Shown one piece after another: positions 42,384 through 50,598 of a stretch of 64,000 nucleotides of DNA. Made by a program: the position numbers and the translations under genes. How positions within the stretch are numbered: the first letter of the stretch is position 1; each line of letters begins with the position of its first letter. The DNA comes from Pelagimonas phthalicica. Its GTDB lineage: Bacteria; Pseudomonadota; Alphaproteobacteria; Rhodobacterales; Rhodobacteraceae. The notes below the pieces were generated by a model. That model was not told the DNA's origin. It ran no database searches and saw nothing but the letters and a program-made list of their open reading frames with translations. The stretch covers positions 558,001 to 622,000 of the forward strand of contig NZ_SOAP01000001.1 in the NCBI RefSeq assembly GCF_004364805.1, given 5' to 3'.

Positions 42384-43517
42384 TCAGGCTGCCAACAATC
42401 GCCCCAACCATTCGCGCATGTCCTGATCCTGCAGCGCATAGCGGCCGCGCCCCGGACGCCAGACAATCCCGCGTTCACGCAGCCCGTCCAGCGCCTTTTG
42501 CACCTTGGGCGCTGATGGTTTTTCGCCCATGGCCTCCCCGATCCGCGCCAGGGTCCGGGCCGCAAAGGGGGAAAACCCACTGCCATCCTCCAACAGCACC
42601 TCGAGCACCCGGCGTTGCAACGCGGTCAGGCCCTCAAACCCGCTATTTTGCGTTTGCCAGGCCAGCAAGCGCAAACTGTCTGGATTTTGCGTGATGGTCT
42701 GACGCAGCCCGGCGCTGCCCTGCGCCCCAAGCGCGTGATCTACAAGCACATGGATCAGGGTTGCGGGCTGATTGCCCAGTAGGGAAAAGGCCGTGTCCAC
42801 ATCCTCGACATCCAATTGGTTGCTGTCGGAAAAACGGGCGTTCAAAGCCTCGGTCAGGGCCTCGACAAATTCCCGCCCCAAACGCGGGAATTCCTGAACA
42901 TGGGCCCCGAAAAACGGCGCTTCCTTTTGCAGTACAAGCGCGTTGAGCTTGTCACGATAGGACCCGGTGCAGATCAGGCGCAAACGCCCGGCCCCATCCG
43001 CCAGTGTCGCCGGTGACATCAGCGCACGCATTCCGATCAAAAGCGCCATCCCGTCGGCGTCATCCAATATGTCCTGGGCTTCGTCCAATATCAGGACCAG
43101 ATCGCGCTTTGTATATTCTAGAATATCACGCAGCAACCCAAGCACAAAACCCGCGGTAACAGAGGCCACATTTGGTTTTTGCTTTTCACCTCCGTTCGAA
43201 AGATATGCCGCAATAAGCGGGGCATGTTGATTGGAAAGGCTGTGCAACCCGGCCGAAACCAATACACCGTTCAAAGCCACCAGCAATTCGCCCCTTGCCC
43301 CGCCACTTTCCTGCGACCAAAGATCGCAATAGGCTACATTTGCGCCATCCTGTCGCAGCTTCGGCATCAAGTCATTGATTATGAATGATGTTTTCCCAAC
43401 CCCCTTTGGAGAGGACAGGAAAAGGCAATTCAGGTCATGCGGTTCGTCTTTGGAAAGGAAATCGGTGCAGAGGGCCTCTGACTGAAAATTTCTTTTGAAA
43501 TAAAAGTTTTTAAACAT
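42384..43517 (-). CDS. Orphan AAA-type ATPase with C-terminal winged-helix-like region
   Basis: A 377-aa P-loop ATPase. Walker A is LSSPKGVGKTSFIIND (Lys42), Walker B is DLVLILDEAQDILDDADG (Asp145, Glu146), and sensor-like Arg/Ser follow in RLRLICTGSYRDKLNALV. After the ATPase core comes a helical segment and a C-terminal winged-helix-like part (FAARTLARIGEAMGEKPSAP, then ALDGLRERGIVWRPGRGRYA). The layout is that of archaeal-type/STAND-like AAA ATPases that act as molecular switches. ATG 43517 is chosen; GTG 43556 is an alternative. No partner gene adjoins it, and the 236 bp upstream are AT-rich, unlike the neighbours. Confidence 0.8.
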   Translation of the reverse strand: MFKNFYFKRNFQSEALCTDFLSKDEPHDLNCLFLSSPKGVGKTSFIINDLMPKLRQDGANVAYCDLWSQESGGARGELLVALNGVLVSAGLHSLSNQHAPLIAAYLSNGGEKQKPNVASVTAGFVLGLLRDILEYTKRDLVLILDEAQDILDDADGMALLIGMRALMSPATLADGAGRLRLICTGSYRDKLNALVLQKEAPFFGAHVQEFPRLGREFVEALTEALNARFSDSNQLDVEDVDTAFSLLGNQPATLIHVLVDHALGAQGSAGLRQTITQNPDSLRLLAWQTQNSGFEGLTALQRRVLEVLLEDGSGFSPFAARTLARIGEAMGEKPSAPKVQKALDGLRERGIVWRPGRGRYALQDQDMREWLGRLLAA

Positions 43518-43753
43518 GAAAGATCTTTCAGGAATTTCGGAAAACAATCTCAGCACAAGTTGCGAAACAAAATTTTACTCACCTTATGGTTTAATTTCAC
43601 CAAGGTCCAGAACCGAATTCACGGGCCAGGATAATTGCCGCGCAAACCCATTAATCTGCCGCGCAATACGGGCAGTTTGCTGGGATTTCAATCAATCTTA
43701 TTCGGTTTCGTTACTCATTGTTAACGAAGAGCCCCCTCACAGGAGCCTGAGCG

Positions 43754-44869
43754 CTAAAGCGCCCCGGTCTTATAAAGCTTGACCTTGAGCCCGCCAAAGG
43801 ACACCGGCGGGCCGGAGGTAAAGGGCAGATCGCAGGCCTTGGCAAGGCCGCCGTCGGAGGTGATCAGCCCGACACGCCAGCCAGCAAAGCGCTCGCGCAT
43901 GATCTGCCCAAAGCTGCCATAGAGCGAGAACAGCAATTTGCGGTTGCCGATGCGCGCCCCGTAAGGTGGATTGACGATCACCAGGCCCGGCGGGCCGTCG
44001 GGGCGTTGCACCTCACCAACCGGAGCGCGGCTGAACTGGCACCAGTCCGCCACCCCGGCCCGTTTGGCATTGGCGCTTGCCCCGCGGATCGCGCCGTCAT
44101 CGCGGTCTGATCCGTAAAAGCGGATTTGGGGTGCGGTTTCTGGTGCAATTTCAGGCGCGCTTTGCGTCATCGCGCCCCAGGCGGCCGTGTCAAACCCGGC
44201 GAAGTGTTCAAAGGCAAATTCACGGCTGCGCCCGGGATGCAGGCCCGCCGCGATTTCCGCCGCCTCAAGCAGGAAAGTGCCCGAGCCGCACATCGGATCG
44301 AGCACCGGTTCCTGCCCGTCATATCCGCACTCACGCAAAAACAGCGCGGCGAGGGTCTCGCGCATGGGCGCTTTGCCCACCGCTTCTTTGTGGCCGCGCC
44401 GGTGCAAGGGTTCGCCAGAGGTGTCGAGGCTGAGGGTGACAAGGTCATCTTCGATGCGGACCAACACGCGGATTGCGGCCTCGGGCTGGATCGGGGCCCC
44501 CAAAGTCTCGGTGATCGCGCGTTCCACCCGCTGGCGGGCGGCGCGGTCATGGTAGATCTTGGAATTGCGGCAGGTGGCTTCGACCCGGACGGGGATGTCA
44601 GGGCGCAAGAAAGCCGCCCAGTCGAATTTACGCGCCCGTTTGTCGAGCTGCGCCAGATGGAAGGCGCGAAAAGACCCGATACGCACCAGAACGCGCCCCG
44701 CCCCGCGCAAGGTCAGATTGGCGCGCCAGACCTCGGACCAGGGGCCACGGGTGGTGACGCCGCCAGCGGTGGGTTGCGGATCGGCAAAGCCGTGATCGCG
44801 GGCCTCTTGCGCCAGCAAGGGTTCAAGGCCCGGCTGACCAGCGAGGAAAATGTCGAATTCGGTGCTCAT
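43754..44869 (-). CDS. THUMP-domain class I SAM-dependent rRNA methyltransferase (RlmL/RlmK N-terminal type)
   Basis: A 371-aa RNA methyltransferase like the 23S rRNA m2G2445 methyltransferase domain of RlmL. The N-terminal ferredoxin/THUMP region (FDIFLAGQPGLEPLLAQEAR, RVEATCRNSKIYHDRAARQR) precedes the SAM-binding domain with DPMCGSGTFLLEAAEIAAG, FYGSDRDDGAIRGASANAKR and the catalytic NPPYGARIG. The ATG at 44869 fits the family N-terminus (MSTEFDIFLA); the longer frame from 44971 runs towards the SRP RNA gene and was rejected. Confidence 0.92.
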   Translation of the reverse strand: MSTEFDIFLAGQPGLEPLLAQEARDHGFADPQPTAGGVTTRGPWSEVWRANLTLRGAGRVLVRIGSFRAFHLAQLDKRARKFDWAAFLRPDIPVRVEATCRNSKIYHDRAARQRVERAITETLGAPIQPEAAIRVLVRIEDDLVTLSLDTSGEPLHRRGHKEAVGKAPMRETLAALFLRECGYDGQEPVLDPMCGSGTFLLEAAEIAAGLHPGRSREFAFEHFAGFDTAAWGAMTQSAPEIAPETAPQIRFYGSDRDDGAIRGASANAKRAGVADWCQFSRAPVGEVQRPDGPPGLVIVNPPYGARIGNRKLLFSLYGSFGQIMRERFAGWRVGLITSDGGLAKACDLPFTSGPPVSFGGLKVKLYKTGAL

Positions 44870-44980
44870 GCCCCCGTTTAGAGCCTGTTGATCGCAGGTG
44901 CGAGGGGAAACATGCGCGAGGCGGCTGTCATGAATTTGAAACAGAGCATTGCGAATCCCGATCCGCGCCATTACATGAGG

Positions 44981-45079
44981 CCCTGAGAGGTTGCGCGGGC
45001 AGACGCCTCGCCAACCTGGTCAGGTCCGGAAGGAAGCAGCCACAACGAGTCCCGTTTGGGTCGATGCAATCTCTCACCT
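44981..45079 (+). ncRNA. ffs: Signal recognition particle RNA (4.5S RNA, small bacterial type)
   Basis: The universally conserved SRP domain IV is visible: GGTCAGGTCCGGAAGGAAGC followed by AGCCACAACGA, i.e. the GGUCAGG(U)CCGG-AAGGAAGCAGCC apical loop that binds Ffh. The terminal stem is formed by GAGAGGTTGC (44985-44994) and GCAATCTCTC (45065-45074), with one G-U. Length of about 100 nt is typical. T-rich TTTGGTTTT follows as a likely terminator. Position upstream of dnaX fits the Rhodobacterales arrangement. Confidence 0.95.
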
Positions 45080-45127
45080 TTGGTTTTCCGTGCAAACTTA
45101 GCAAGTGAATGCGCGAGGCAGTCCGCC

Positions 45128-45208
45128 TCCGGATCGCTTGCGATCCGGTTCGCACTCATGCCAGAGGCATGCTTACAGCATGACCCCGCCTCCCAGGGCG
45201 GGTGCGAA
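45128..45208. repeat. Intergenic structured repeat, GATCGCTTGCGATCCGG type, copy 2
   Basis: Downstream of the SRP RNA the core GATCGCTTGCGATCCGG appears again, followed by TTCGCACTC, a GCATG-containing hairpin (CATGCCAGAGGCATG), then CCGCCTCCCAGGGCGGGTGCG. Apart from the inserted middle hairpin this is the arrangement seen at 4493-4551. No coding potential is seen between 45080 and 45320. Confidence 0.5.
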
Positions 45209-45320
45209 ATCCAATCAGCGTGTCGTGAAACTGTGCCTGTTTGATACCCCAAACTCTGCCACCAAGTCCAAAGGCACCCACCCTCGGTGCCGGGAGCGAA
45301 CCTCTGTCGCGATCTACGGC

Positions 45321-45887
45321 CTACTCACTATGCCGCATAAAGAGCGGCATATTGGGTTGGGCACCTTTGGCCCAGTTGATCTGGGTGGCATTGCCGATCC
45401 CGGCCTCTTGTGCGCTGGCAAGACGGTCTTTGGTATCGCCCGGCGCCGCCCCTGTTTCGATCATCAGGCGCAGGGCCACCATGGCCGAGCGCGCGCCGCC
45501 ATCGCCACAAAGCACCACCACACGCCCGCCGCCCTTGAGTGCGCGGCGCGCGCGGTCGCTGATCTGATCCCAGCTTTCACCGCCCGCCTCTTGCGGGACC
45601 TCATCGGTGGCGATCTTGAAATGCACCCAGCGCGTACCGCGATCCTGCATCTGCGCGCCAAGTTTTTCTGCCCGTGCCTCGGCCATCTCTTCGGCAGTGG
45701 CCAGGGTGATCACCATGGCGGGCATCCAACTGGAAAGATGTTCGAGATCACCAGCGTAATCCCCCCCTGCCCCCGGCAGGGTCGAGAGCGCCAGAATACC
45801 GCCGCCAACCGGCAAGGCCTGAATGACGATAGGCACGGTTTCACGCGGGGTTTCGGTGTGTTGAGACGAAGAGGGCGGTGTGGTCAC
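45321..45887 (-). CDS. Dual-specificity/tyrosine phosphatase-like protein
   Basis: A 188-aa cytoplasmic protein with a protein-tyrosine-phosphatase loop VVVLCGDGGARSAMVALRLM (Cys127, Arg133, CxxxxxR followed by Ser). Upstream, VITLATAEEMAE and WVHFKIATDEVPQEAG correspond to the strand and general-acid loop of CDKN3-like phosphatases, with Asp95 as possible acid. The loop is CGDGGAR rather than HCxxGxxR, lacking the usual His before Cys, so catalysis is probable but not certain. It is convergent with the SRP RNA and stands alone. Confidence 0.75.
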   Translation of the reverse strand: MTTPPSSSQHTETPRETVPIVIQALPVGGGILALSTLPGAGGDYAGDLEHLSSWMPAMVITLATAEEMAEARAEKLGAQMQDRGTRWVHFKIATDEVPQEAGGESWDQISDRARRALKGGGRVVVLCGDGGARSAMVALRLMIETGAAPGDTKDRLASAQEAGIGNATQINWAKGAQPNMPLFMRHSE

Positions 45888-46098
45888 GAGGTTCCCCCCG
45901 GACCAGACATGTCATGCCCCCCATCCGTTTGGTTGCCAGGCCCTTTCCCAGGCAAGCCCCGCAATCCCATCTCCAATCCCCCCAAAGCAAAACACACCAG
46001 TCAATCGAACCGGCAAAAAATTTACCGAAGCGATGATACACATTCATCCGATTTGGCCTAGCGATTCGTTCACAAGCGGGTTGGGGAGAGGGGGGAGC

Positions 46099-46124
46099 GG
46101 CGCGCCAGACCCGTCCGGCGCGCC
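46099..46124. terminator. Perfect GGCGCGCC hairpin beside the ankyrin gene end
   Basis: GGCGCGCC at 46099-46106 and again at 46117-46124 is self-complementary, forming an 8-bp stem with a 10-base loop. TGTTTT follows on the plus strand, but the adjacent gene ends on the minus strand, where no T-run follows, so it may be an imperfect terminator of that gene. Confidence 0.5.
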
Positions 46125-46134
46125 TGTTTTGTGG

Positions 46135-47676
46135 TCAAACCACCTGCCCTGGCCGGGCTTCGGCCCAATCTTCGAGAAAGGCGCGCAGGTCTTCGCGCCC
46201 GACCAGCGGGATGTCTCGGGCGGGCAGCGCGACACCTTCGGTCAGCGCCAATTCGAGACAGGCCTGATAATCGCGCCCATCGCGATCCGGGTTGTTTTCC
46301 GAGCCATGGATGATGGTGGACAGCAAAGTGCCACCATACCCATTCACATGTGACAGATCCGGCCCGAGTTTCAGGAAGTATTCCATGACCTCGGGCAACC
46401 CCTCCCACCCGGCAAGCTGCACCGGGGTCAGGCCTTCGCTGTCGGGCTTGTCCCAGGGCAGGCCCAACGCGATGAGCTGTTTGACCTGATCCAATCGCCC
46501 CGGCAGGTGCAGGATCTCGCGGATCAGATTGGCATAGGCCGGGGCGAGTTGGGCGGTGTCGATATACTCTCCCGGGCTGGCCAGCCCTTGGGCGGCGCGG
46601 GCCATCAGAGTCTCTTCTCGGGTCAAGGGCATGGCAGCATCACGCGCCTCAATCGCCTGAACCAAATCCATGTTGCCATGCACACGGGCATAAGCATAGG
46701 CATTGGCCCCTTGATAGATGCGTGCCGGGTCAGCGCCAGCACTCAGGAGCAGATCAATCATGCGGGCGTCACTGCCACGCCGCGCGGCCTGATGCAGAGC
46801 GGGGACGACCCAGGGGGATTCTCCCCCAATCTCGGCATCGTTGAAATCATCCGCCTTGGCCCCATGGGCCAGCAACATCTCAACCGCCTTGTGATCGTGG
46901 AAATCCATCGCCCGCAGCAAGGCATTGGTGCCAGACGGATCGGCCCCGGCCTTGAGCAACATTTCAAGTCCTTGATGATGGCCCAGCTCGGTGGCGTGAT
47001 AGAGGCTTTCATTGTCATTGGGATTGGCCCCGTGATCCAAAAGCCATTGGCCCAGCGCCATGTTATTGGCATGGCCAATCGCACCATAAAGCGCCGAGAG
47101 CCTGTGATCAGAGCCCGGTTCATGCGGAAAGCCGTCATTCACATCGGCCCCATTGGCGAGCAATAGCTCGGCAATGCCCAACATATTGTCCCGCTGATCC
47201 GGCCAGGCATGGATCCATTTGGAAAAGGCCAGATGCAGAATCGGGCGGCGCGGGCCAAAGCTCTGCGTGGCAAGGCTTGGGTTGTCTGCCAAGGCCGATT
47301 GCACCGCCTCAAGCTCGTAGAGCGCAACCTGAAGGGCGAAATGCCCCTCGGCCAGGTCAGGCGTGTCTTCGAGCAGGGTTGAGACCACGGTGTTTTGCCC
47401 GTGATAGAGCGCGATTTTCAGGCGTTGTATCTTGGCCGCGCGGTCCAGGCCCAGCGTTTCAGCCGCATGTTTCAGGCGCGGCCAGCTTTCAAAGCCGTTT
47501 TCGCGTGCCACCACATGCAGGAAATCCGCCCGTTTCAGGGTAGCATCATCGCGCCGGGGCGGACGTTGGCGCAGGCGTTCAATCGCGCGTGGCTCACCCG
47601 CCATATAGGCGCGGTGCAATTGCTTGGCCTCTAGGCGCAATTGGTCAAGCGACAGCGCGGGGGGGAATGGGGACAT
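46135..47676 (-). CDS. Ankyrin-repeat protein
   Basis: A 513-aa protein with an N-terminal helical region (LSLDQLRLEAKQLHRAYMAG, then FESWPRLKHAAETLGLDRA) followed by ankyrin repeats: IAELLLANGADVNDGFPHEP, LGQWLLDHGANPNDNESLYH, LEMLLKAGADPSGTNALLRA, VEMLLAHGAKADDFNDAEIG, IDLLLSAGADPARIYQGANA and more degenerate ones. No signal peptide or membrane helix. Ankyrin proteins mediate protein-protein contacts; no partner is indicated. It is divergent from dnaX over 258 bp. Such cytoplasmic ankyrin proteins occur widely in free-living alphaproteobacteria. Confidence 0.88.
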   Translation of the reverse strand: MSPFPPALSLDQLRLEAKQLHRAYMAGEPRAIERLRQRPPRRDDATLKRADFLHVVARENGFESWPRLKHAAETLGLDRAAKIQRLKIALYHGQNTVVSTLLEDTPDLAEGHFALQVALYELEAVQSALADNPSLATQSFGPRRPILHLAFSKWIHAWPDQRDNMLGIAELLLANGADVNDGFPHEPGSDHRLSALYGAIGHANNMALGQWLLDHGANPNDNESLYHATELGHHQGLEMLLKAGADPSGTNALLRAMDFHDHKAVEMLLAHGAKADDFNDAEIGGESPWVVPALHQAARRGSDARMIDLLLSAGADPARIYQGANAYAYARVHGNMDLVQAIEARDAAMPLTREETLMARAAQGLASPGEYIDTAQLAPAYANLIREILHLPGRLDQVKQLIALGLPWDKPDSEGLTPVQLAGWEGLPEVMEYFLKLGPDLSHVNGYGGTLLSTIIHGSENNPDRDGRDYQACLELALTEGVALPARDIPLVGREDLRAFLEDWAEARPGQVV

Positions 47677-47934
47677 GATCGGGTTCCTCCGTCTTGCCCA
47701 ATGATCCGCTAAATCGGGCAGAGAAACCGAATTTTCGGTGAAAATTCAGCCCATCCCGTTGCTGGTCAGAAACCGGCGCAGGGTTGGAGCAGGTGCAAAC
47801 GCTTTCCGCGGATCAGGTGGCCGCCTGCAAACGGCCCGGCTGCACACTGCCTCGGATCGAAACAGAAATCAAGCGGTGGACGGCAGGCAGCGCAAAGCGT
47901 AACTTGCAGCCTGACTTAATGCACTGGGACCCCG

Positions 47935-49707
47935 ATGTCAGACACGCCCGAATATCAGGTATTGGCCCGTAAATACCGCCCTGAAACCTTTGCCGATCTG
48001 GTCGGGCAGGACGCCATGGTGCGCACGCTGCGCAACGCGTTTGAGGCGGATCGCATCGCGCAGGCCTTTGTGATGACAGGGATTCGCGGCACCGGCAAAA
48101 CCACCACCGCGCGGATTATCGCCAAGGGGATGAACTGTATCGGCGAGGATGGCCAGGGCGGGCCAACCACCGATCCTTGTGGGAAATGCGAACATTGTCA
48201 GGCGATCATGGAAGGTCGCCATGTGGATGTGATGGAGATGGACGCCGCCTCGCGCACAGGGGTGAACGACATCCGCGAGATCATCGACAGCGTGCATTAC
48301 CGGGCGGCCAGCGCGCGCTACAAGATCTATATCATCGACGAAGTTCACATGTTGTCGACCAGCGCGTTCAACGCGCTGTTGAAGACGCTCGAGGAACCGC
48401 CCGCCCATGTGAAATTCATCTTTGCCACCACGGAAATCCGCAAGGTTCCGGTGACGGTTCTGTCGCGTTGCCAGCGCTTTGATCTGCGCCGGATCGAACC
48501 CGAAGACCAAATCGCCCTGCTGCGCAAGATCGCCACCGCTGAGGGTGGTGAGATCACGGACGAGGCCTTGGCGCTGATCACCCGCGCGGCGGAAGGCTCG
48601 GCTCGGGATGCAACATCGTTGCTGGATCAGGCCATTTCGCATGGGGCGGGAGAGACCACGGCGGATCAGGTGCGCGCCATGCTGGGGCTGGCGGATCGTG
48701 GCCGGGTGATGGATCTGTTCGAACGCATCATGCGCGGCGATGCGGCCGGGGCCTTGCAGGAATTGGCGTCGCAATATGCCGATGGGGCCGACCCGCTGGC
48801 GATTTTGAAGGATTTGGCCGAGCTGACCCATTGGATTTCAGTGGTGAAAATCACCCCGGATGCCGCCGAAGACCCGACGATCTCGCCCGATGAACGGGCG
48901 CGTGGGCTGGCCTTTGCGGACGGGCTGGGTATGCGCAGCCTGAGCCGAAGCTGGCAGATGCTGCTGAAGGCGATCGAAGAAGTGTCAAATGCGCCGTCTT
49001 CGATGATGGCGGCAGAGATGGCGGTGATCCGTTTGACCCATGTGGCCGACCTGCCCGCCCCCGAAGAGCTGATCCGCAAGTTGCAGGAAACTGCGCCGCC
49101 TCCGGGCCCCGGTCCGCAAGGTGGCGGCATGATGCATCAGGGCGGCGGCGCGGGCGCGCAGGCGACAGGTATGCCCAACCCAACCCATCCCGGCCCCGCC
49201 GCACCGGGCAATGGCGGGCCGGTGGCCTTTGCCGGTGGTGCGGTTACCGCCTTGGCCACCGATCAGGGGCTGGCGAAATACGCCACGTTTGAGCATGTGC
49301 TGGAGCTGATCCGGGTCAATCGTGATGTGAAGATGCTGGTTGAGATTGAGGGCAATCTGCGCCTTGCGGCCTACCAACCCGGACGGATTGAATTTGCCCC
49401 GACCGAGACCGCCGCGCCCGACCTTGCCGCGCGTCTTGGAGGAGCCTTGCAGCGCTGGACAGGGCAGCGCTGGGTTGTGACCGTCGTCAATGAGTGCAAC
49501 ACACCCACCATCGTGGAACGGCGCGACGCGGCGCGGCTGGCGCTGCACGCCAAGGCCGAAGAACACCCGCTGGTACAGGCGGTTGTCGCGGCCTTTCCCA
49601 AAGCCGAGATCCTAGAGGTGCGCACCCCCGAACAAATCGCGGCCGAGGCGCAGGAAGAGGCGCTGCCCGAAGTCGAGGATGAATGGGATCCGTTTGAGGA
49701 AGATTAA
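47935..49707 (+). CDS. dnaX: DNA polymerase III subunit gamma/tau
   Basis: The 590-aa clamp-loader subunit. It begins MSDTPEYQVLARKYRPETFA DL, with Walker A GIRGTGKTTTARIIAKGMNC, the zinc ligands in DPCGKCEHCQAI, Walker B KIYIIDEVHMLSTSAFNALL, and the SRC motif VLSRCQRFDLRRI. A Gly/Pro/Ala-rich linker (residues about 385-425) separates the tau-specific domains IV/V, which end EVEDEWDPFEED. No strong slippery A-run with hairpin was noticed, so a short gamma form by frameshifting is not suggested. Confidence 0.97.
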   Translation: MSDTPEYQVLARKYRPETFADLVGQDAMVRTLRNAFEADRIAQAFVMTGIRGTGKTTTARIIAKGMNCIGEDGQGGPTTDPCGKCEHCQAIMEGRHVDVMEMDAASRTGVNDIREIIDSVHYRAASARYKIYIIDEVHMLSTSAFNALLKTLEEPPAHVKFIFATTEIRKVPVTVLSRCQRFDLRRIEPEDQIALLRKIATAEGGEITDEALALITRAAEGSARDATSLLDQAISHGAGETTADQVRAMLGLADRGRVMDLFERIMRGDAAGALQELASQYADGADPLAILKDLAELTHWISVVKITPDAAEDPTISPDERARGLAFADGLGMRSLSRSWQMLLKAIEEVSNAPSSMMAAEMAVIRLTHVADLPAPEELIRKLQETAPPPGPGPQGGGMMHQGGGAGAQATGMPNPTHPGPAAPGNGGPVAFAGGAVTALATDQGLAKYATFEHVLELIRVNRDVKMLVEIEGNLRLAAYQPGRIEFAPTETAAPDLAARLGGALQRWTGQRWVVTVVNECNTPTIVERRDAARLALHAKAEEHPLVQAVVAAFPKAEILEVRTPEQIAAEAQEEALPEVEDEWDPFEED

Positions 49708-49726
49708 GACCTGGAGGTACGCGCCT

Positions 49727-49772
49727 CCAAATTCCGTCGACGGAATTTGCAAATTTCATCCATGAAATTTGG
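49727..49772. repeat. Palindromic intergenic repeat, copy C
   Basis: After dnaX two palindromes stand in tandem: AAATTCCGTCGACGGAATTT and AAATTTCATCCATGAAATTT. They share layout and flanks (GCGCCTCC before, GG after) with copies A and B, but the second module differs in sequence while staying palindromic. A GGAGG/CCTCC hairpin (49713-49727) precedes it. Confidence 0.75.
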
Positions 49773-49901
49773 GGCAAGACGCGGCGTGAGGGCTGTGAAC
49801 AGTCGGTATTTCCTGACCTGTCTGATCAAACAGAACATGCTAGGCCAATTTTGCCTAAAATTTTACGGGCTGCCTTCTATTCAAACCCTCGGGATATTCC
49901 T

Positions 49902-50132
49902 ATGCGCCTACTTACCTATACTTTGACCTGCCTTGCCCTGACCGCCGCCCCTGCCTTGGCCGATTGCAAACCGGGCAGCTGTGGCAAGGGCAAACGTTGC
50001 TCTTACAATGCCACAACCGGTACCAAAGAATGCATCGATGCCACATCCAAAGGGCTGACCGACATGATCAAGGATCGCGCTCAGGTTCAGGGCGCGCAAA
50101 TCGACCCATCGGGTGATCGCCCCTCTAAATAA
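49902..50132 (+). CDS. Small exported Cys-rich protein of unknown function
   Basis: A 76-aa protein with a Sec signal peptide (MRLLTYTLTCLALTAAPALA) and a mature part of about 56 aa: DCKPGSCGKGKRCSYNATTG then TKECIDATSKGLTDM. Four Cys in the pattern C-x4-C-x5-C-x10-C suggest two disulfides in the periplasm. The start is placed at the signal peptide; the longer frame from 49851 has no support. It lies between dnaX and ybaB and is followed by a strong hairpin. Confidence 0.75.
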   Translation: MRLLTYTLTCLALTAAPALADCKPGSCGKGKRCSYNATTGTKECIDATSKGLTDMIKDRAQVQGAQIDPSGDRPSK

Positions 50133-50155
50133 ATCGCCAATCCGAGCACCTATTC

Positions 50156-50182
50156 ACGGCCCCGGTTTTGCTCCGGGGCCGT
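50156..50182 (+). terminator. GC-rich hairpin after the small exported gene
   Basis: ACGGCCCCGG (50156-50165) and CCGGGGCCGT (50173-50182) form a perfect 10-bp stem with a 7-base loop. TTGCG follows rather than a T-run; it still most likely marks the end of the small gene's transcript before ybaB. Confidence 0.6.
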
Positions 50183-50253
50183 TGCGCGGCCTTGTGAAAA
50201 CGGGCCGTCCGGCCTATGTGTCACTTCAACGAGACGCCGCAAGGAGAGACGCA

Positions 50254-50598
50254 ATGCTCAAAGGTTTGGGCCAGCTTGGCGACATGGCCAAGATGATGAA
50301 ATCCGCACAGGAAATGCAGGCCAAGGTCGTGCAGATGCAAGAAGACCTGAACAACACCGTCGTCATTGGCGAATCCGGTGCTGGTCTGGTCAAGGCGCGT
50401 GCCACCGCCAAGGGCGAGCTGACCGGCCTTGAGATCGATCCGTCGATCTTTGTGCCCTCGGAAAAAGAAGTGGCCGAGGATCTGATCCTGGCCGCGATCA
50501 AGGACGCGCAGGTCAAAGCCAAAGAGCGCGAGCAGCAGGAAATGTCCAAGATCACCGAAGAGCTTGGCCTGCCCGCAGATATGAAGCTGCCTTTCTGA
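50254..50598 (+). CDS. YbaB/EbfC family nucleoid-associated protein
   Basis: A 114-aa DNA-binding nucleoid protein, usually dimeric, encoded between dnaX and recR in most bacteria. MLKGLGQLGDMAKMMKSAQE MQAKVVQMQEDL is the family start, followed by VKARATAKGELTGLEIDPSI and the C-terminal LGLPADMKLPF. The start at 50254 follows AAGGAGAGA. Its stop overlaps the start of the next gene (TGATG). Confidence 0.96.
   Translation: MLKGLGQLGDMAKMMKSAQEMQAKVVQMQEDLNNTVVIGESGAGLVKARATAKGELTGLEIDPSIFVPSEKEVAEDLILAAIKDAQVKAKEREQQEMSKITEELGLPADMKLPF

Noticed and set aside
46044-46134. GGCGCGCC hairpin as a plus-strand terminator.
   Set aside because: It has a T-rich tail on the plus strand, but no plus-strand gene ends there, so it is listed only as an imperfect terminator/hairpin.
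49081-49260. Programmed frameshift site in dnaX producing a gamma form.
   Set aside because: No A-run slippery heptamer with downstream hairpin was found; the Gly/Pro-rich linker alone is not evidence.
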